Under the pieces are notes generated by a model, which was not told where the DNA came from, did not search any database, and saw nothing but the letters and a program-made list of their open reading frames with translations. From contig NZ_FSQT01000002.1 in NCBI RefSeq assembly GCF_900143515.1, positions 1,489,501-1,553,500 on the forward strand: a stretch of DNA of 64,000 bases, written 5' to 3'. Numbering within the stretch: the stretch's first letter is position 1; every line of letters starts with the position of its first letter. This DNA is from Micromonospora cremea. GTDB taxonomy: Bacteria; Actinomycetota; Actinomycetes; Mycobacteriales; Micromonosporaceae. This document shows positions 14,686 through 23,991 of the stretch, one piece after another. The position numbers and the translations under genes are program-made.

Positions 14686-16200
14686 TTGCGGACCGCGCAG
14701 CTGACGATCGACCCAGCCTTCGCGATCGGCCCGGCCGACCGACGTCTCTTCGGCTCCTTCGTCGAGCACATGGGGCGATGCGTCTACGGCGGGATCTACG
14801 AGCCAGGCCACCCCAGCGCCAACTCGCGCGGCCTGCGCGGCGACGTGCTGGAGCTGACCCGGGAGCTGGGTGTCTCGGTGGTCCGTTACCCGGGCGGCAA
14901 CTTCGTCTCCGGCTACCGCTGGGAGGACGGGGTGGGCCCGGTCGGCGACCGGCCGCGCCGGCTCGACCTGGCCTGGAAGACGATCGAGACGAACGCGTTC
15001 GGGCTGGACGAGTTCATGACCTGGGCCGCCGAGGCCGGTGTCGAGCCGATGATGGCGGTGAACCTGGGCACCCGCGGCGTGCAGGAGGCGCTGGACCTGC
15101 TGGAGTACGCCAACCACCCGGGCGGCACGCAGCTCTCCGACCTGCGGCGCAAGCACGGCGCGGAGGACCCGTACGGGGTGCGGCTGTGGTGCCTGGGCAA
15201 CGAGATGGACGGCCCGTGGCAGGTCGGCCACAAGACCGCCGACGAGTACGGCCGGCTGGCCGCCGAGGCCGCCAGGGCGATGAAGATGATCGACCCCTCG
15301 ATCAGCCTGATCGCCTGCGGCAGCTCCAACCGGCGGATGCCCACGTTCGCCTCCTGGGAGGCGACCGTGCTGGAGCACACCTACGAGCACGTCGACTACA
15401 TCTCGGCGCACACCTACTACGACCCGTCCGACGGTGACCAGGCCAGCATCCTGGCCTCGGCCGTCGACATGGACAACTTCATCACCGAGGTGGTCGCGAC
15501 CGCCGACCACGTGGCCGCCAAGCAGCGGCACAAGCGCAAGCTCAAGATCTCGTTCGACGAGTGGAACGTCTGGTACGAGTCCCGCCTCCAGGCCGACCTG
15601 GACCGGCGCGGCTGGGTCGAGGCCCCGGCGCTGATCGAGGACGACTTCACCGCGGTGGACGCGGTCGTCGTCGGTGACCTGCTGATCACCCTGCTCCGCC
15701 ACGCCGACCGGGTCGGGGTGGCCGCCCAGGCCCAGCTGGCCAACGTGATCGCGCCGATCCGCACCCGCAACGGCGGCCCGGCCTGGCGGCAGAGCATCTT
15801 CCACCCGTTCGCGCTGACCGCCCGGTACGCCCGCGGCACCGTGCTGCGCACCGAGCCGGTGTCGCCGCGCTACGACACGAAGAAGTACGGGGACGTGCCG
15901 GTGCTCGACACGGTCGCCGTGCACGACGAGGAGACCGGCGAGCTGACCGTCTTCGCGGTCAACCGCGGCTCCACGGACCTCCCGTTGGAGATGGACCTGC
16001 GCGGCCTGCCGGGCATGTCCGGCCTGTCCTTCCTGAGCCTCGCTGCCGGGTCTGACCGGTCGGCGATGAACACCGAGGCCGAGCCCGACCGGGTGACGCC
16101 CCGGGAAATGCCCACCCCCACCCCCGACGGCGGCCGGTGCACCGTGCGCCTGCCCGCCGTGTCCTGGAGCGTGCTGCGCTTCGGCCCGGCAAACGCCTGA
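14686..16200 (+). CDS. Alpha-L-arabinofuranosidase, GH51
   Basis: The 504-residue enzyme removes terminal alpha-L-arabinofuranosyl residues from arabinan or arabinoxylan oligosaccharides. It has no signal peptide, so it works on imported oligosaccharides in the cytoplasm. GH51 landmarks are FGSFVEHMGRCVYGGIYEP near the start and VVRYPGGNFVSGYRWEDGVG. The acid/base Glu lies in LWCLGNEMDGPWQ (about residue 173) and the nucleophile Glu in KISFDEWNVWY (about residue 291). A C-terminal beta-sandwich follows. Length is normal. Translation appears to start at TTG 14686, with GAGGAAAGG upstream; no suitable ATG/GTG precedes the conserved N-terminus. It is the first gene of the operator-controlled locus and is followed by the sugar importer. 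Confidence 0.93.
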   Translation: MRTAQLTIDPAFAIGPADRRLFGSFVEHMGRCVYGGIYEPGHPSANSRGLRGDVLELTRELGVSVVRYPGGNFVSGYRWEDGVGPVGDRPRRLDLAWKTIETNAFGLDEFMTWAAEAGVEPMMAVNLGTRGVQEALDLLEYANHPGGTQLSDLRRKHGAEDPYGVRLWCLGNEMDGPWQVGHKTADEYGRLAAEAARAMKMIDPSISLIACGSSNRRMPTFASWEATVLEHTYEHVDYISAHTYYDPSDGDQASILASAVDMDNFITEVVATADHVAAKQRHKRKLKISFDEWNVWYESRLQADLDRRGWVEAPALIEDDFTAVDAVVVGDLLITLLRHADRVGVAAQAQLANVIAPIRTRNGGPAWRQSIFHPFALTARYARGTVLRTEPVSPRYDTKKYGDVPVLDTVAVHDEETGELTVFAVNRGSTDLPLEMDLRGLPGMSGLSFLSLAAGSDRSAMNTEAEPDRVTPREMPTPTPDGGRCTVRLPAVSWSVLRFGPANA

Positions 16201-16260
16201 GGTCGCATCGAGTTTGACCAGGCACAATTCATCCCGTCCCCCCTTCAAGGAGATACCAGC

Positions 16261-17589
16261 ATGATCCAGAACGACATGAGCCGGCGCCGCCTGCTCGGCC
16301 TCGGTCTCGGACTCGGTGCCGCGGCCTCGCTGACCCTCGCCGGCTGCGGCGGCGGTGACAGCAGCTCCGGCCCGGCCGCCGGCAACGGCGGCAAGGAGTA
16401 CACCGGTCCCAAGGTCGACCTGAAGCTGTGGAACGGCTTCACCGGCGGCGACGGCGAGATCTTCAAGGCGCTGGTGAACCAGTTCAACACCGAGCACAAG
16501 AACATCGCCGTGACGGTGGCCACGTACCAGTGGGAGGACTACTACAACAAGCTCCCCGGTGCGGCTTCCAGCGGCAACGGCCCGGACATCGCGGTCATGC
16601 ACATGGACCAGCTCGCCACCTTCGCCGCCCGTGGCGTGATCACCGAGCTGGACGACGTGGCCAAGAACCTGGAGCTCGCCGAGGCCGACTTCGCCCCCAC
16701 GGTGTGGAAGGGCGGGCTCTACAACAACAAGCGGTACGGCATTCCGCTGGACATGCACCCGCTGGGCTTCTACTACAACAAGACCGTCATGCAGAAGGCC
16801 GGCCTGGACCCGAACAAGCCGCCGACCACCAAGGACGAGTACGTCGCGGCGCTGGCCGAGCTCAAGAAGGCCGGCGTGCAGGGCTTCTGGGTCAGCCCGT
16901 TCCAGTTCACCGGCGGCATGACCTTCTACTCCCTGCTCAACCAGTGGGGCGGCACGCTCTTCGACGCCGACGTGGCGAAGGCCACCTTCAACTCCGACCC
17001 GGCGGTCGAGGCGTGCACCTGGCTGGTCGACATGATCAAGCAGGGCTACTCGCCGGCCAACGTCGGCCAGGATGCCGACTACCTGGCGTTCAAGAGCGGC
17101 AAGAACGCCTTCACCTGGAACGGCATCTGGCAGATCAACGATCTGAAGAAGAGCCCGGAGGTGCAGTGGGGCGTCGCGCCGCTGCCCCAGATCGGCAGCA
17201 AGCCGGCGGCGTGGGCCAACTCGCACAACTTCACCATCGTGAAGCAGCGGGCCAACGACGCCAACAAGGTCTCCGGCGCGAAGGTCTTCATCAACTGGCT
17301 CAGCGAGCACTCGCTGGACTGGGCGAAGGGCGGCCAGGTGCCGGCCCGTAAGGCCGTCCGTGAGGGTGCCGAGTTCAAGGCGCTGCCGGAGATCTCGTCG
17401 CTCGCCCCCGAGCTGGAGTACGCGGCCTTCCCGCCGGCGGCTCCGGGTCTGGGCGAGGTCATGACGACCTTCTACAACTCCTTCAACGAGGCCGCGCTGG
17501 GCAAGAAGTCGCCCAAGCAGGCGCTCGACGACGGTGTGGCCAAGGCCAACAAGCAGCTCGAGGACAACCGCAAGAAGTACGGGAGCTGA
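16261..17589 (+). CDS. Sugar ABC transporter solute-binding lipoprotein
   Basis: The 442-residue protein is a family-1 carbohydrate-binding protein. Its signal sequence has a twin-arginine-like SRRRLLGLGLGLGAA stretch followed by the lipobox LAGC (Cys at about residue 29), so it is exported, perhaps by Tat, and anchored to the outer face of the membrane. Typical blocks are VDLKLWNGFTGGDGEIFKAL, NGPDIAVMHMDQLATFAARG and GIPLDMHPLGFYYNKTVM. It would capture arabino-oligosaccharides, inferred from the enzymes on either side. A strong AAGGAG lies 7 bp before the ATG. It is followed by two permease genes, with 6 bp to the first. Confidence 0.93.
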   Translation: MIQNDMSRRRLLGLGLGLGAAASLTLAGCGGGDSSSGPAAGNGGKEYTGPKVDLKLWNGFTGGDGEIFKALVNQFNTEHKNIAVTVATYQWEDYYNKLPGAASSGNGPDIAVMHMDQLATFAARGVITELDDVAKNLELAEADFAPTVWKGGLYNNKRYGIPLDMHPLGFYYNKTVMQKAGLDPNKPPTTKDEYVAALAELKKAGVQGFWVSPFQFTGGMTFYSLLNQWGGTLFDADVAKATFNSDPAVEACTWLVDMIKQGYSPANVGQDADYLAFKSGKNAFTWNGIWQINDLKKSPEVQWGVAPLPQIGSKPAAWANSHNFTIVKQRANDANKVSGAKVFINWLSEHSLDWAKGGQVPARKAVREGAEFKALPEISSLAPELEYAAFPPAAPGLGEVMTTFYNSFNEAALGKKSPKQALDDGVAKANKQLEDNRKKYGS

Positions 17590-17595
17590 TAACCC

Positions 17596-18561
17596 GTGGC
17601 GGACGTGATCGAGGTCGGGGCGGCGCGCGGTGACGCGCCGCCCCCGGCGGCCAACGCAGCCCGCCGGGGCGCCTCGGCGGGCCGGACCGGACGGGCGACG
17701 CCATATCTGTTCCTCGCCCCCTACCTGGTCCTGTTCGGGGTCTTCGGCCTGCTGCCGATCGTCCTCGGCCTCTGGCTCAGCGTGCACCAGTGGGACTTCC
17801 AGCTGCCCAACCGGCCGTTCATCGGGTTGGACAACTACAAGGACCTGTTCTCCAGCGACTCCGCCATCTACGGCGACTGGTGGGAGAGCGTCCGGGCCAC
17901 CGCGATCTTCACGGTGCTGTCGGTGCCGCTGCTGGTGGTCGTACCGCTCGGGCTGGCGCTGCTGCTGAACCGCTCCTTCCCGGGCCGGACCTTCTTCCGG
18001 GCGATCTACTTCGCGCCGTACGTGCTGGGCGTCGCGGTGATCGGCCTGCTCTGGCGGTTCCTGCTCGACGCCAACCTGGGCCTGGTCAACCGGCTCGCCG
18101 GCGCCGTCGGGCTGCCCGCGGACACCCCCTGGGTGACCAACATGCCGTGGGCGTGGATCTCGCTGGTCGGTGTCACGGTCTGGTGGACCTCCGGCTTCAA
18201 CGCGGTGATCTACCTGGCCGGTCTGCAGGACATCTCTCCGGAGCTGTACGAGGCCGCCCGGATGGACGGCGCGAACGCCTGGCAGCGGTTCCGCAACGTC
18301 ACCCTGCCCGGGCTGCGCCCGGTGCTGCTCTTCGTGATCACCACGACCGTGCTCGCCTCGGCGAACATGTTCGGCCAGTCGTTCCTGATCACTCAGGGAG
18401 CGCCGGGCACGGAGACCCGCACGGTGGTCTGGTTCATCGTCGAGGAGGGCCTGCGGGACAACGACGCCGGTCGCGCCGCCGCAATGAGCATCGTGTTCGC
18501 CCTGATGCTGGCGGTCGTGAGCATCGCCAACTTCCGCCTCTTCCGCTACAAGGAAGACTGA
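17596..18561 (+). CDS. Sugar ABC transporter permease, MalF/UgpA type
   Basis: The 321-residue inner-membrane permease has six predicted helices after a variable cytoplasmic N-terminus (about 35 residues). The ATPase-contacting EAA loop reads ELYEAARMDGANAWQRFRNV (about residues 216-235), which fits the family consensus. PYLFLAPYLVLFGVFGLLPI is the first helix. With the next gene it forms the translocation pore for the binding protein. No ATPase gene lies in the locus; such actinobacterial importers generally share a multitask MsiK-type ATPase encoded elsewhere. The GTG at 17596 is 6 bp after the previous stop. Confidence 0.92.
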   Translation: MADVIEVGAARGDAPPPAANAARRGASAGRTGRATPYLFLAPYLVLFGVFGLLPIVLGLWLSVHQWDFQLPNRPFIGLDNYKDLFSSDSAIYGDWWESVRATAIFTVLSVPLLVVVPLGLALLLNRSFPGRTFFRAIYFAPYVLGVAVIGLLWRFLLDANLGLVNRLAGAVGLPADTPWVTNMPWAWISLVGVTVWWTSGFNAVIYLAGLQDISPELYEAARMDGANAWQRFRNVTLPGLRPVLLFVITTTVLASANMFGQSFLITQGAPGTETRTVVWFIVEEGLRDNDAGRAAAMSIVFALMLAVVSIANFRLFRYKED

Positions 18562-18571
18562 GGGGACCGCC

Positions 18572-19426
18572 ATGACGACGCCCACGCGGACCACCCGCGG
18601 TTCCGCGACCGCGAGCCGGGTCGTGCTCTACGCCACGCTCGTGGCGCTGGCCCTGATCTTCCTGACTCCGCTGCTGTGGATGGTCATCACCTCGCTGAAG
18701 ACCTACACCGCCGCCCAGCAGATCCCGCCGAGCTGGCTGCCGAACCCGCTCGCCGGCTATGGCTACGAGCAGATCCTCAACAACACGGCGAACCCGGTTC
18801 TGCGCTGGTTCCTCAACAGCATGCTGGCCGCCACGCTGCACTCGCTGCTGGTCCTGGTGACCGCCTCGATGGCCGCGTACGCGCTGGCCCGGATGAAGTT
18901 CCGCGGGCGCGGGGTGAGCTTCGCGCTGATCGTCGGGACGCTGTTCATCCCGCCGACGTCGCTGATCATCCCGAACTTCCTGATCGTCGACCAGCTCAAC
19001 TGGATCGACACCCTCGCGGTGGTCGTGGTGCCCGGTGCGGCGAGCGCGTTCGGGGTGTTCTTCCTGCGGCAGTTCTTCATCTCGCTGCCCAACGAGCTGG
19101 AGGAGGCCGCCATCCTGGACGGCGCCAACCAGTGGCAGATCTTCTTCCGGGTGGTGCTGCCGCTGTCCAAGCCGGCGCTGGCCACCCTGGCCGTGCTGTC
19201 GTTCCTCACCAACTGGAACGACTTCCTCTGGCCGATCTTCGTGCTGTTCAGCCCGGAGAAGCTCACCCTGCCGCCGGGCCTGGGCCTGCTCCAGGGCTCG
19301 TACGTCACCGACTATCCGGTGATCATGGCGGGCGCGGTGCTGGCCAGCCTGCCGGTGCTGATCCTCTTCGTGTTGGCCCAGCGGCACATCATCCAGGGTG
19401 TCTCCCGCAGCGGTCTGAAGGGATGA
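18572..19426 (+). CDS. Sugar ABC transporter permease, MalG/UgpE type
   Basis: The 284-residue permease has six helices. The first (VVLYATLVALALIFLTPLLW) starts about residue 15. The EAA loop, ELEEAAILDGANQWQIFFRV (about residues 175-195), makes contact with the ATPase. The C-terminus RHIIQGVSRSGLKG is the standard end of this subfamily. ATG at 18572 follows AGGGGACC. The stop overlaps the next ATG (ATGA at 19423-19426), so the GH43 gene is translationally coupled and belongs to the same operon. Confidence 0.92.
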   Translation: MTTPTRTTRGSATASRVVLYATLVALALIFLTPLLWMVITSLKTYTAAQQIPPSWLPNPLAGYGYEQILNNTANPVLRWFLNSMLAATLHSLLVLVTASMAAYALARMKFRGRGVSFALIVGTLFIPPTSLIIPNFLIVDQLNWIDTLAVVVVPGAASAFGVFFLRQFFISLPNELEEAAILDGANQWQIFFRVVLPLSKPALATLAVLSFLTNWNDFLWPIFVLFSPEKLTLPPGLGLLQGSYVTDYPVIMAGAVLASLPVLILFVLAQRHIIQGVSRSGLKG

Positions 19427-20448
19427 CCCGCACGATCACCCGGCGACGCGGCGCGGCGGCGATCATCATCGCCGCCGCGTTGCTCGTCGCGGGCTGTTCC
19501 GACGGCGACGAATCCACCTACACGAGCAACGGGAGCGGCCCCAGGATGTTCAGCAACCCCGTCGTACGCACCGACGCCCCGGATCCGCAGGCGATCCAGG
19601 TGGGCGACACCTGGTACCTGTTCCACACCAACGCGGGCGGCCGCAACGTTCCGGTGCTCACGTCCACGGACCTGGTCGACTGGACCGAGGCCGGTGACGC
19701 CCTGCCGGCGCTGCCGGACTGGGCGGACGCGGGCAAGACCTGGGCGCCGGAGGCGATCGAGCTGGCCCCGGACCGGTTCCTGCTCTACTACACCGTCGCG
19801 GGCCGGGAAGCCGGGCGGCAGTGCGTCGGCAGGGCGGTGGCCAGCGCGCCGCAGGGGCCGTACCGGGACGACTCGGCCGGCCCGCTGATCTGCCAGGCCG
19901 AGCTGGGCGGGGCGATCGACGCCAGCCCGTTCCGGGACACCGACGGCAGCCTCTGGCTGCTGTGGAAGAACGACGGCAACGCGATCGGGGTGGACACCTG
20001 GCTCTGGTCGCAGCGTCTCTCCGACGACGGCCTGACCCTGGTCGGTGAGCCGACGAAGCTGCTCAAGCAGACCGAGCCGTGGGAGGGCACCCTGATCGAG
20101 GGGCCGTTCTTCCACCGCCAGGACGGTCGCCTGCACCTCTTCTTCGCCGCGAACGCCTACGACCGCGCCGAGTACGCCGAGGGCTACGCGGTCTGCGAGA
20201 GCCCGACCGGGCCCTGCGTGAAGGCCTCCGAGAACCCGATCCTGAAGAGCAACGAGGCCGCCTCCGGTCCCGGCCACGCCTCGATGGTGGTCAAGGACGG
20301 CCGGACCTGGCTGCTGTACCACGCCTGGCCGCCCGGCCAGGAGGGCACCACCGATCCCGGCCGCCAACTCTGGCTGGACGAGGTGACCTGGGTCGACGGC
20401 AAGCCGGTCGTCAAGGGGCCCACGGGCGATCCGCAGCCCCGCCCCTGA
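19423..20448 (+). CDS. Glycoside hydrolase family 43 lipoprotein
   Basis: The 341-residue protein has a signal peptide with lipobox LVAGC (Cys at about residue 25), so it is a membrane-anchored extracellular enzyme. The five-bladed propeller of GH43 is visible: the base Asp in RTDAPDPQAIQVGDTWYLF, the pKa-modulating Asp in GAIDASPFRDTDGSLWLLW and the acid Glu in LIEGPFFHRQDGRLHLFF. Family members are arabinanases, arabinofuranosidases or xylosidases. The setting (GH51, importer, LacI regulator) favours cleavage of arabinan outside the cell to feed the importer. It is the last gene of the operon and ends directly before a large bidirectional terminator. Confidence 0.88.
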   Translation: MTRTITRRRGAAAIIIAAALLVAGCSDGDESTYTSNGSGPRMFSNPVVRTDAPDPQAIQVGDTWYLFHTNAGGRNVPVLTSTDLVDWTEAGDALPALPDWADAGKTWAPEAIELAPDRFLLYYTVAGREAGRQCVGRAVASAPQGPYRDDSAGPLICQAELGGAIDASPFRDTDGSLWLLWKNDGNAIGVDTWLWSQRLSDDGLTLVGEPTKLLKQTEPWEGTLIEGPFFHRQDGRLHLFFAANAYDRAEYAEGYAVCESPTGPCVKASENPILKSNEAASGPGHASMVVKDGRTWLLYHAWPPGQEGTTDPGRQLWLDEVTWVDGKPVVKGPTGDPQPRP

Positions 20449-20449
20449 C

Positions 20450-20500
20450 ACGTGCGAAAAGGGGCCCCTCGCGATTCGCGAGGGGCCCCTTTTCGCACGT
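20450..20500. terminator. 51-bp perfect palindrome, bidirectional terminator
   Basis: A perfect palindrome of 25-bp arms around one central T fills nearly all the gap between the convergent GH43 and permease genes. Each arm contains AAAAGGGGCCCCTCGCGA, so transcripts from either side would form a very stable stem followed by a short run of U residues (CCCCUUUU). It is probably the shared terminator. Confidence 0.9.
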
Positions 20501-20506
20501 TCGGGT

Positions 20507-22009
20507 TCAGCTGCCGGCGGCCGGCTCGCGGGGGGCCGGGGCGGCGGTGGGCTCGTGCCGGGCCAACCGGTTGCGGCGGTAGCCGTAGCCGAAGTAGATC
20601 AGCCCGCCGAGCAGCATCCAGGCCAGGAACCGCAGCCAGGTCTCCACCGACAGATTGAGCATCAGGTAGAAGCAGGCCAGCGCGGAGACGATCGGCAGCA
20701 CCGGGGAGAACGGCACCCGGAACGGCCGGTCCAGGTCCGGGCGCTTGCGGCGCAGGATCGGCACCGCGACCGAGACCAGCACGAACGCGCAGAGCGCGCC
20801 GATGCTGACCAGGTCGGCCAGGGCGGAGAGCGGCAGGAAGCCCGCCAGCAGCGCGACCGCGATCGTCATGATCGCCGAAATCCGGTACGGGGTGCCCCAG
20901 CGCGGGTGCACCGTCGCGATCGACGGCGGGATCAGCCCGTCCCGGGCGATCGCGAAGCCGATCCGACCCATCGCCACCAGGTCGACCAGGATGACGCTGG
21001 TCAGGCCGGCGACGGCGGCGATGGAGACCAGCACGGCCGCCCAGCCGGCGCCGACCGCCTCGAAGGCCGACGCGATCGGGGCGCCGCGGTCGATCTCCGT
21101 GTACGACACCATGCCGACCACCACCAGCGAGACGCCGATGTAGAGCACGGTGGAGATCAGCAGCGTGCCGAGCAGGCCCAGCGTGAGGTCCCGACGCGGC
21201 TTGCGCGTCTCCTCGCCCAGGTTGGCCACCGCCTCAAAGCCGGTGTACGCGAAGAAGACCACCGCGGCGGCGCTGAGCACCCCGACGAAACCGAAGACCG
21301 ACGGTTCCAGCCCGAAGAGCGCCTGGGTGACCGGCTGCTTGATGCCGTCGTCGCCGCTCCCGGCGGGTTCGGCCGGCGGGATGAAGGGGCTGAGGTTGGT
21401 GGCCTTGACGAAGAAGAGCCCGGCGACCACCACGAAGACGCAGATGGCCACCTTGACCAGCACCAGCAGGTTGGTGATCCGGGCGGACTCCCGGATGCCG
21501 ACGATCGCCACGATGCCAAGGATCAGCACGATCGCGATCGCGCCGACGTTGACCGTGCTGCCCTCCTCGCCGAACCACCGGGTGGGCAGGTCGAGCAGTT
21601 CGGCCAGGTAGCCGGACCAGCCGCGGGCCACCACGGCCGCGCCGAGCGCGAACTCCAGCAGCAGGTCCCAGCCGATGATCCAGGCGACGATCTCACCCAT
21701 CGTGGCGTACGCGTAGGTGTAGGCGCTGCCGGCGGTCGGCACGCTGCTGGCCAGTTCGGCGTAGCAGAGCGCGGAGAGCAGGGCGACCACGCCGGCGATG
21801 GCGAAGGAGATCACCACGCCCGGCCCGGCGCTGTCCCGGGCCTCGATCCCGGTGAGCGTGAAGATGCCGGTGCCGATCACGATGCCGATGCCGAAGCCGG
21901 TGAGGTCGACCGCGCCGAGCCGCCTCTTCAGCCCGGGTCGGCCGTCGGTGCCGTCCGCCCCGCTCTGGGCTATCACGTCCTTGATCGGTTTGGTCCGCAG
22001 CACGGACAC
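20507..22009 (-). CDS. APC-superfamily amino-acid permease
   Basis: The 500-residue protein is a cationic-amino-acid-transporter-like APC permease with about 12-13 membrane helices. The substrate-binding unwound helix is visible as LTGFGIGIVIGTGIFTLTGI (about residues 35-55), followed by GPGVVISFAIAGVVALLSAL and a TAGSAYTYAYATMGEIVAWI helix. EETRKPRRDLTLGLL is the usual cytoplasmic loop. I chose the GTG at 22009 because GGGAGGGGTGAG lies just upstream and the N-terminus then matches homologues (VLRTKPI); about 100 further open codons upstream have no permease character. It stands alone between a divergent secreted hydrolase and the convergent GH43 gene. The amino acid carried cannot be read from the sequence. 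Confidence 0.88.
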   Translation of the reverse strand: MSVLRTKPIKDVIAQSGADGTDGRPGLKRRLGAVDLTGFGIGIVIGTGIFTLTGIEARDSAGPGVVISFAIAGVVALLSALCYAELASSVPTAGSAYTYAYATMGEIVAWIIGWDLLLEFALGAAVVARGWSGYLAELLDLPTRWFGEEGSTVNVGAIAIVLILGIVAIVGIRESARITNLLVLVKVAICVFVVVAGLFFVKATNLSPFIPPAEPAGSGDDGIKQPVTQALFGLEPSVFGFVGVLSAAAVVFFAYTGFEAVANLGEETRKPRRDLTLGLLGTLLISTVLYIGVSLVVVGMVSYTEIDRGAPIASAFEAVGAGWAAVLVSIAAVAGLTSVILVDLVAMGRIGFAIARDGLIPPSIATVHPRWGTPYRISAIMTIAVALLAGFLPLSALADLVSIGALCAFVLVSVAVPILRRKRPDLDRPFRVPFSPVLPIVSALACFYLMLNLSVETWLRFLAWMLLGGLIYFGYGYRRNRLARHEPTAAPAPREPAAGS

Positions 22010-22311
22010 GCGCTCACCCCTCCCACCGTGCGACCACCACCGTGGCGGCCGGTGACCGGCGTTGCTACCCAGCGACGGGAGCCGCCAACCGCGCCAACCA
22101 CCCTTCACGAGGAGTGGGATCCCCGTCACGTCGCGCAATCTGACGATCGACGCGGAACGACCCGATAACCGGCGGTCGAATCCATCCGCGCGAACCCTTG
22201 CGATAACGACCCGAGTGTGAAAATTTCCTACCAGCGGCAGATAGGCAGCGGCGAATCTTGCCGGACGTGCCGCGCTGAACACCCGGGAGCCCCAACGAAG
22301 GGACACACCGC
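22010..22311. other. Divergent intergenic region
   Basis: This 302-bp region separates two divergent genes. The part near 22195-22235 is AT-richer (CGAGTGTGAAAATTTCC) and probably holds promoter elements for the secreted hydrolase. GAAGGGAC about 7 bp before 22312 is its ribosome binding site. I see no gene or named operator. Confidence 0.5.
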
Positions 22312-23973
22312 ATGAAGGCAACTCGGCTCGGAGCCGCCGGGCTGGTCGCAGCCCTGCTCGGCACGCTCGTCACCGCCACCCCCGCGAGCGCCGCGCCCGG
22401 CGCCGCCGGCACCGACTCCACCGCCACCTGCACCACCGACCCGGCCAGCCCGAAGCGGCAGTTCCGGGCGATGTGGATCTCCTCGGTGGTCAACATCGAC
22501 TGGCCCAGCAAGGCTTCGCAGACCGACCCGGACCGGATCTCCGCCCAGCAGGCCGAGTACCGCGGCCTGCTCGACCTCGCCGAGCGGCTGAACCACAACG
22601 CCGTCGTCGTGCAGGTCCGGCCGACCGCCGACGCCCTTTGGCCGTCGCCGTACGAGCCCTGGTCGGAGTACCTGACCGGGGTACGCGGCCAGGACCCGGG
22701 CTGGGACCCGCTGGCCTTCCTGGTCGAGGAGTCACACAAGCGCAACCTGGAGTTCCACGCCTGGTTCAACCCGTACCGCGTCTCCATGCCGGCCCCCGGC
22801 GGCGCCGGCGCCGACCTCAACCTGCTCGCTCCCGGCCACCCGGCCCGGGAGCATCCGGACTGGACCTTCGCCTACCCACCGGCCGGGGTGGCCGGCAGCC
22901 GGCTCTACTACAACCCCGGCATCCCGGAGGTCCGCGAGTTCGTGCAGACCGCGATGATGGACGCGGTCAGCCGGTACGACATCGACGGCGTGCACTTCGA
23001 CGACTACTTCTACCCCTACCCCAGCGGCACCCACCAGGTGCCGGACGACGCCACCTTCGCGACGTACAACCGGGGCTTCACCGACCGGGCGGACTGGCGA
23101 CGGGACAACATCAACCTGCTGATCCAGGAGATGAACGGCAAGATCAAGGCGGCGAAGCCGTGGGTGAAGTTCGGCGTCAGCCCGTTCGGCATCTGGCGCA
23201 ACAAGGCCGCCGACCCGCTCGGATCGGACACCACCGGCAGCCAGTCGTACGACATCATCTCCGCCGACACCCGTAAGTGGGTCAAGCAGGAGTGGATCGA
23301 CTACGTGGTGCCGCAGCTCTACTGGTACATCGGCCAGTACCCGGCGGCGGACTACGCCCGGCTGGTCCCGTGGTGGGCCGAGACGGTGCGTGGCACCCGT
23401 GTCCAGCTCTACATCGGCCAGGCCGACTACAAGAGCGGCGACCCGGCGTACGGGCCGTTCTGGCAGAACCCGCGGGAACTGTCCGACCACCTGACGCTCA
23501 ACCGGGCGTACCCGGAGGTGCAGGGCAACGTGCACTTCTCCGCCGTCCAGGTGCGGGCCAACCGGCTCGGCGCCACCGACATCTACGCCGCCGAGCACTA
23601 CTCGCGCCCGGCGCTGGTGCCGGCCATGCCGCACCTGCCGGCCAAGCCGCTGCTCTTCCCGGTGGTCACCAAGGCCGCCCGGGACGCCGACGGAGTGCGG
23701 CTGACCTGGCGTCAGCCGGCCGACGGCGTGGGGCCGTTCGGCACTGCCACCTCGTACGCGATCTACCGGTTCGACGGCACCACGCTGCCCAGTCGGTGCG
23801 GCACCGCGGACGCCGCACACCTGGTCGACACCGTCCGCGCCACGGCCGGTGCGATGCAGTCCTGGGTGGACACCTCGGCCGAGCCCGGCCGGCGGTACAC
23901 CTACCAGATGACCGCGCTGGACCGGTCGGCCAACGAGAGTAAGGTCAGTCCGCCGGCCTTCGTTCTGCGCTGA
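22312..23973 (+). CDS. Secreted family-10-like glycosyl hydrolase (GHL10/DUF187)
   Basis: The 553-residue protein has a Sec signal peptide (LVAALLGTLVTATPASAAP, cleavage near residue 28). A TIM-barrel GHL10 domain follows (about residues 45-400), with FRAMWISSVVNIDWPSK, VVVQVRPTADALWPSPYEPW, NLEFHAWFNPYRVS and IDGVHFDDYFYPYPSG. The C-terminal 110 residues look like a fibronectin type III module (RDADGVRLTWRQPADGVGPF). Related YngK-type proteins are linked to cell-wall or surface glycan turnover, but their substrates are poorly defined. It is monocistronic, ending at a hairpin. Confidence 0.88.
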   Translation: MKATRLGAAGLVAALLGTLVTATPASAAPGAAGTDSTATCTTDPASPKRQFRAMWISSVVNIDWPSKASQTDPDRISAQQAEYRGLLDLAERLNHNAVVVQVRPTADALWPSPYEPWSEYLTGVRGQDPGWDPLAFLVEESHKRNLEFHAWFNPYRVSMPAPGGAGADLNLLAPGHPAREHPDWTFAYPPAGVAGSRLYYNPGIPEVREFVQTAMMDAVSRYDIDGVHFDDYFYPYPSGTHQVPDDATFATYNRGFTDRADWRRDNINLLIQEMNGKIKAAKPWVKFGVSPFGIWRNKAADPLGSDTTGSQSYDIISADTRKWVKQEWIDYVVPQLYWYIGQYPAADYARLVPWWAETVRGTRVQLYIGQADYKSGDPAYGPFWQNPRELSDHLTLNRAYPEVQGNVHFSAVQVRANRLGATDIYAAEHYSRPALVPAMPHLPAKPLLFPVVTKAARDADGVRLTWRQPADGVGPFGTATSYAIYRFDGTTLPSRCGTADAAHLVDTVRATAGAMQSWVDTSAEPGRRYTYQMTALDRSANESKVSPPAFVLR

Positions 23974-23991
23974 CCGGACGACCCTCGCCGG

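Noticed and set aside
14650..18594. A 1314-codon open frame on the minus strand across the GH51-importer region
   Set aside because: Great length is a by-product of codon bias on the opposite strand. Four well-supported genes occupy the same bases and the translation is His/Arg/Val repetitive.
20555..22168. A 537-codon rightward frame over the amino-acid permease
   Set aside because: The opposite strand encodes a full APC permease with twelve helices; the shadow is Arg/Asp/His-rich and lacks any motif.
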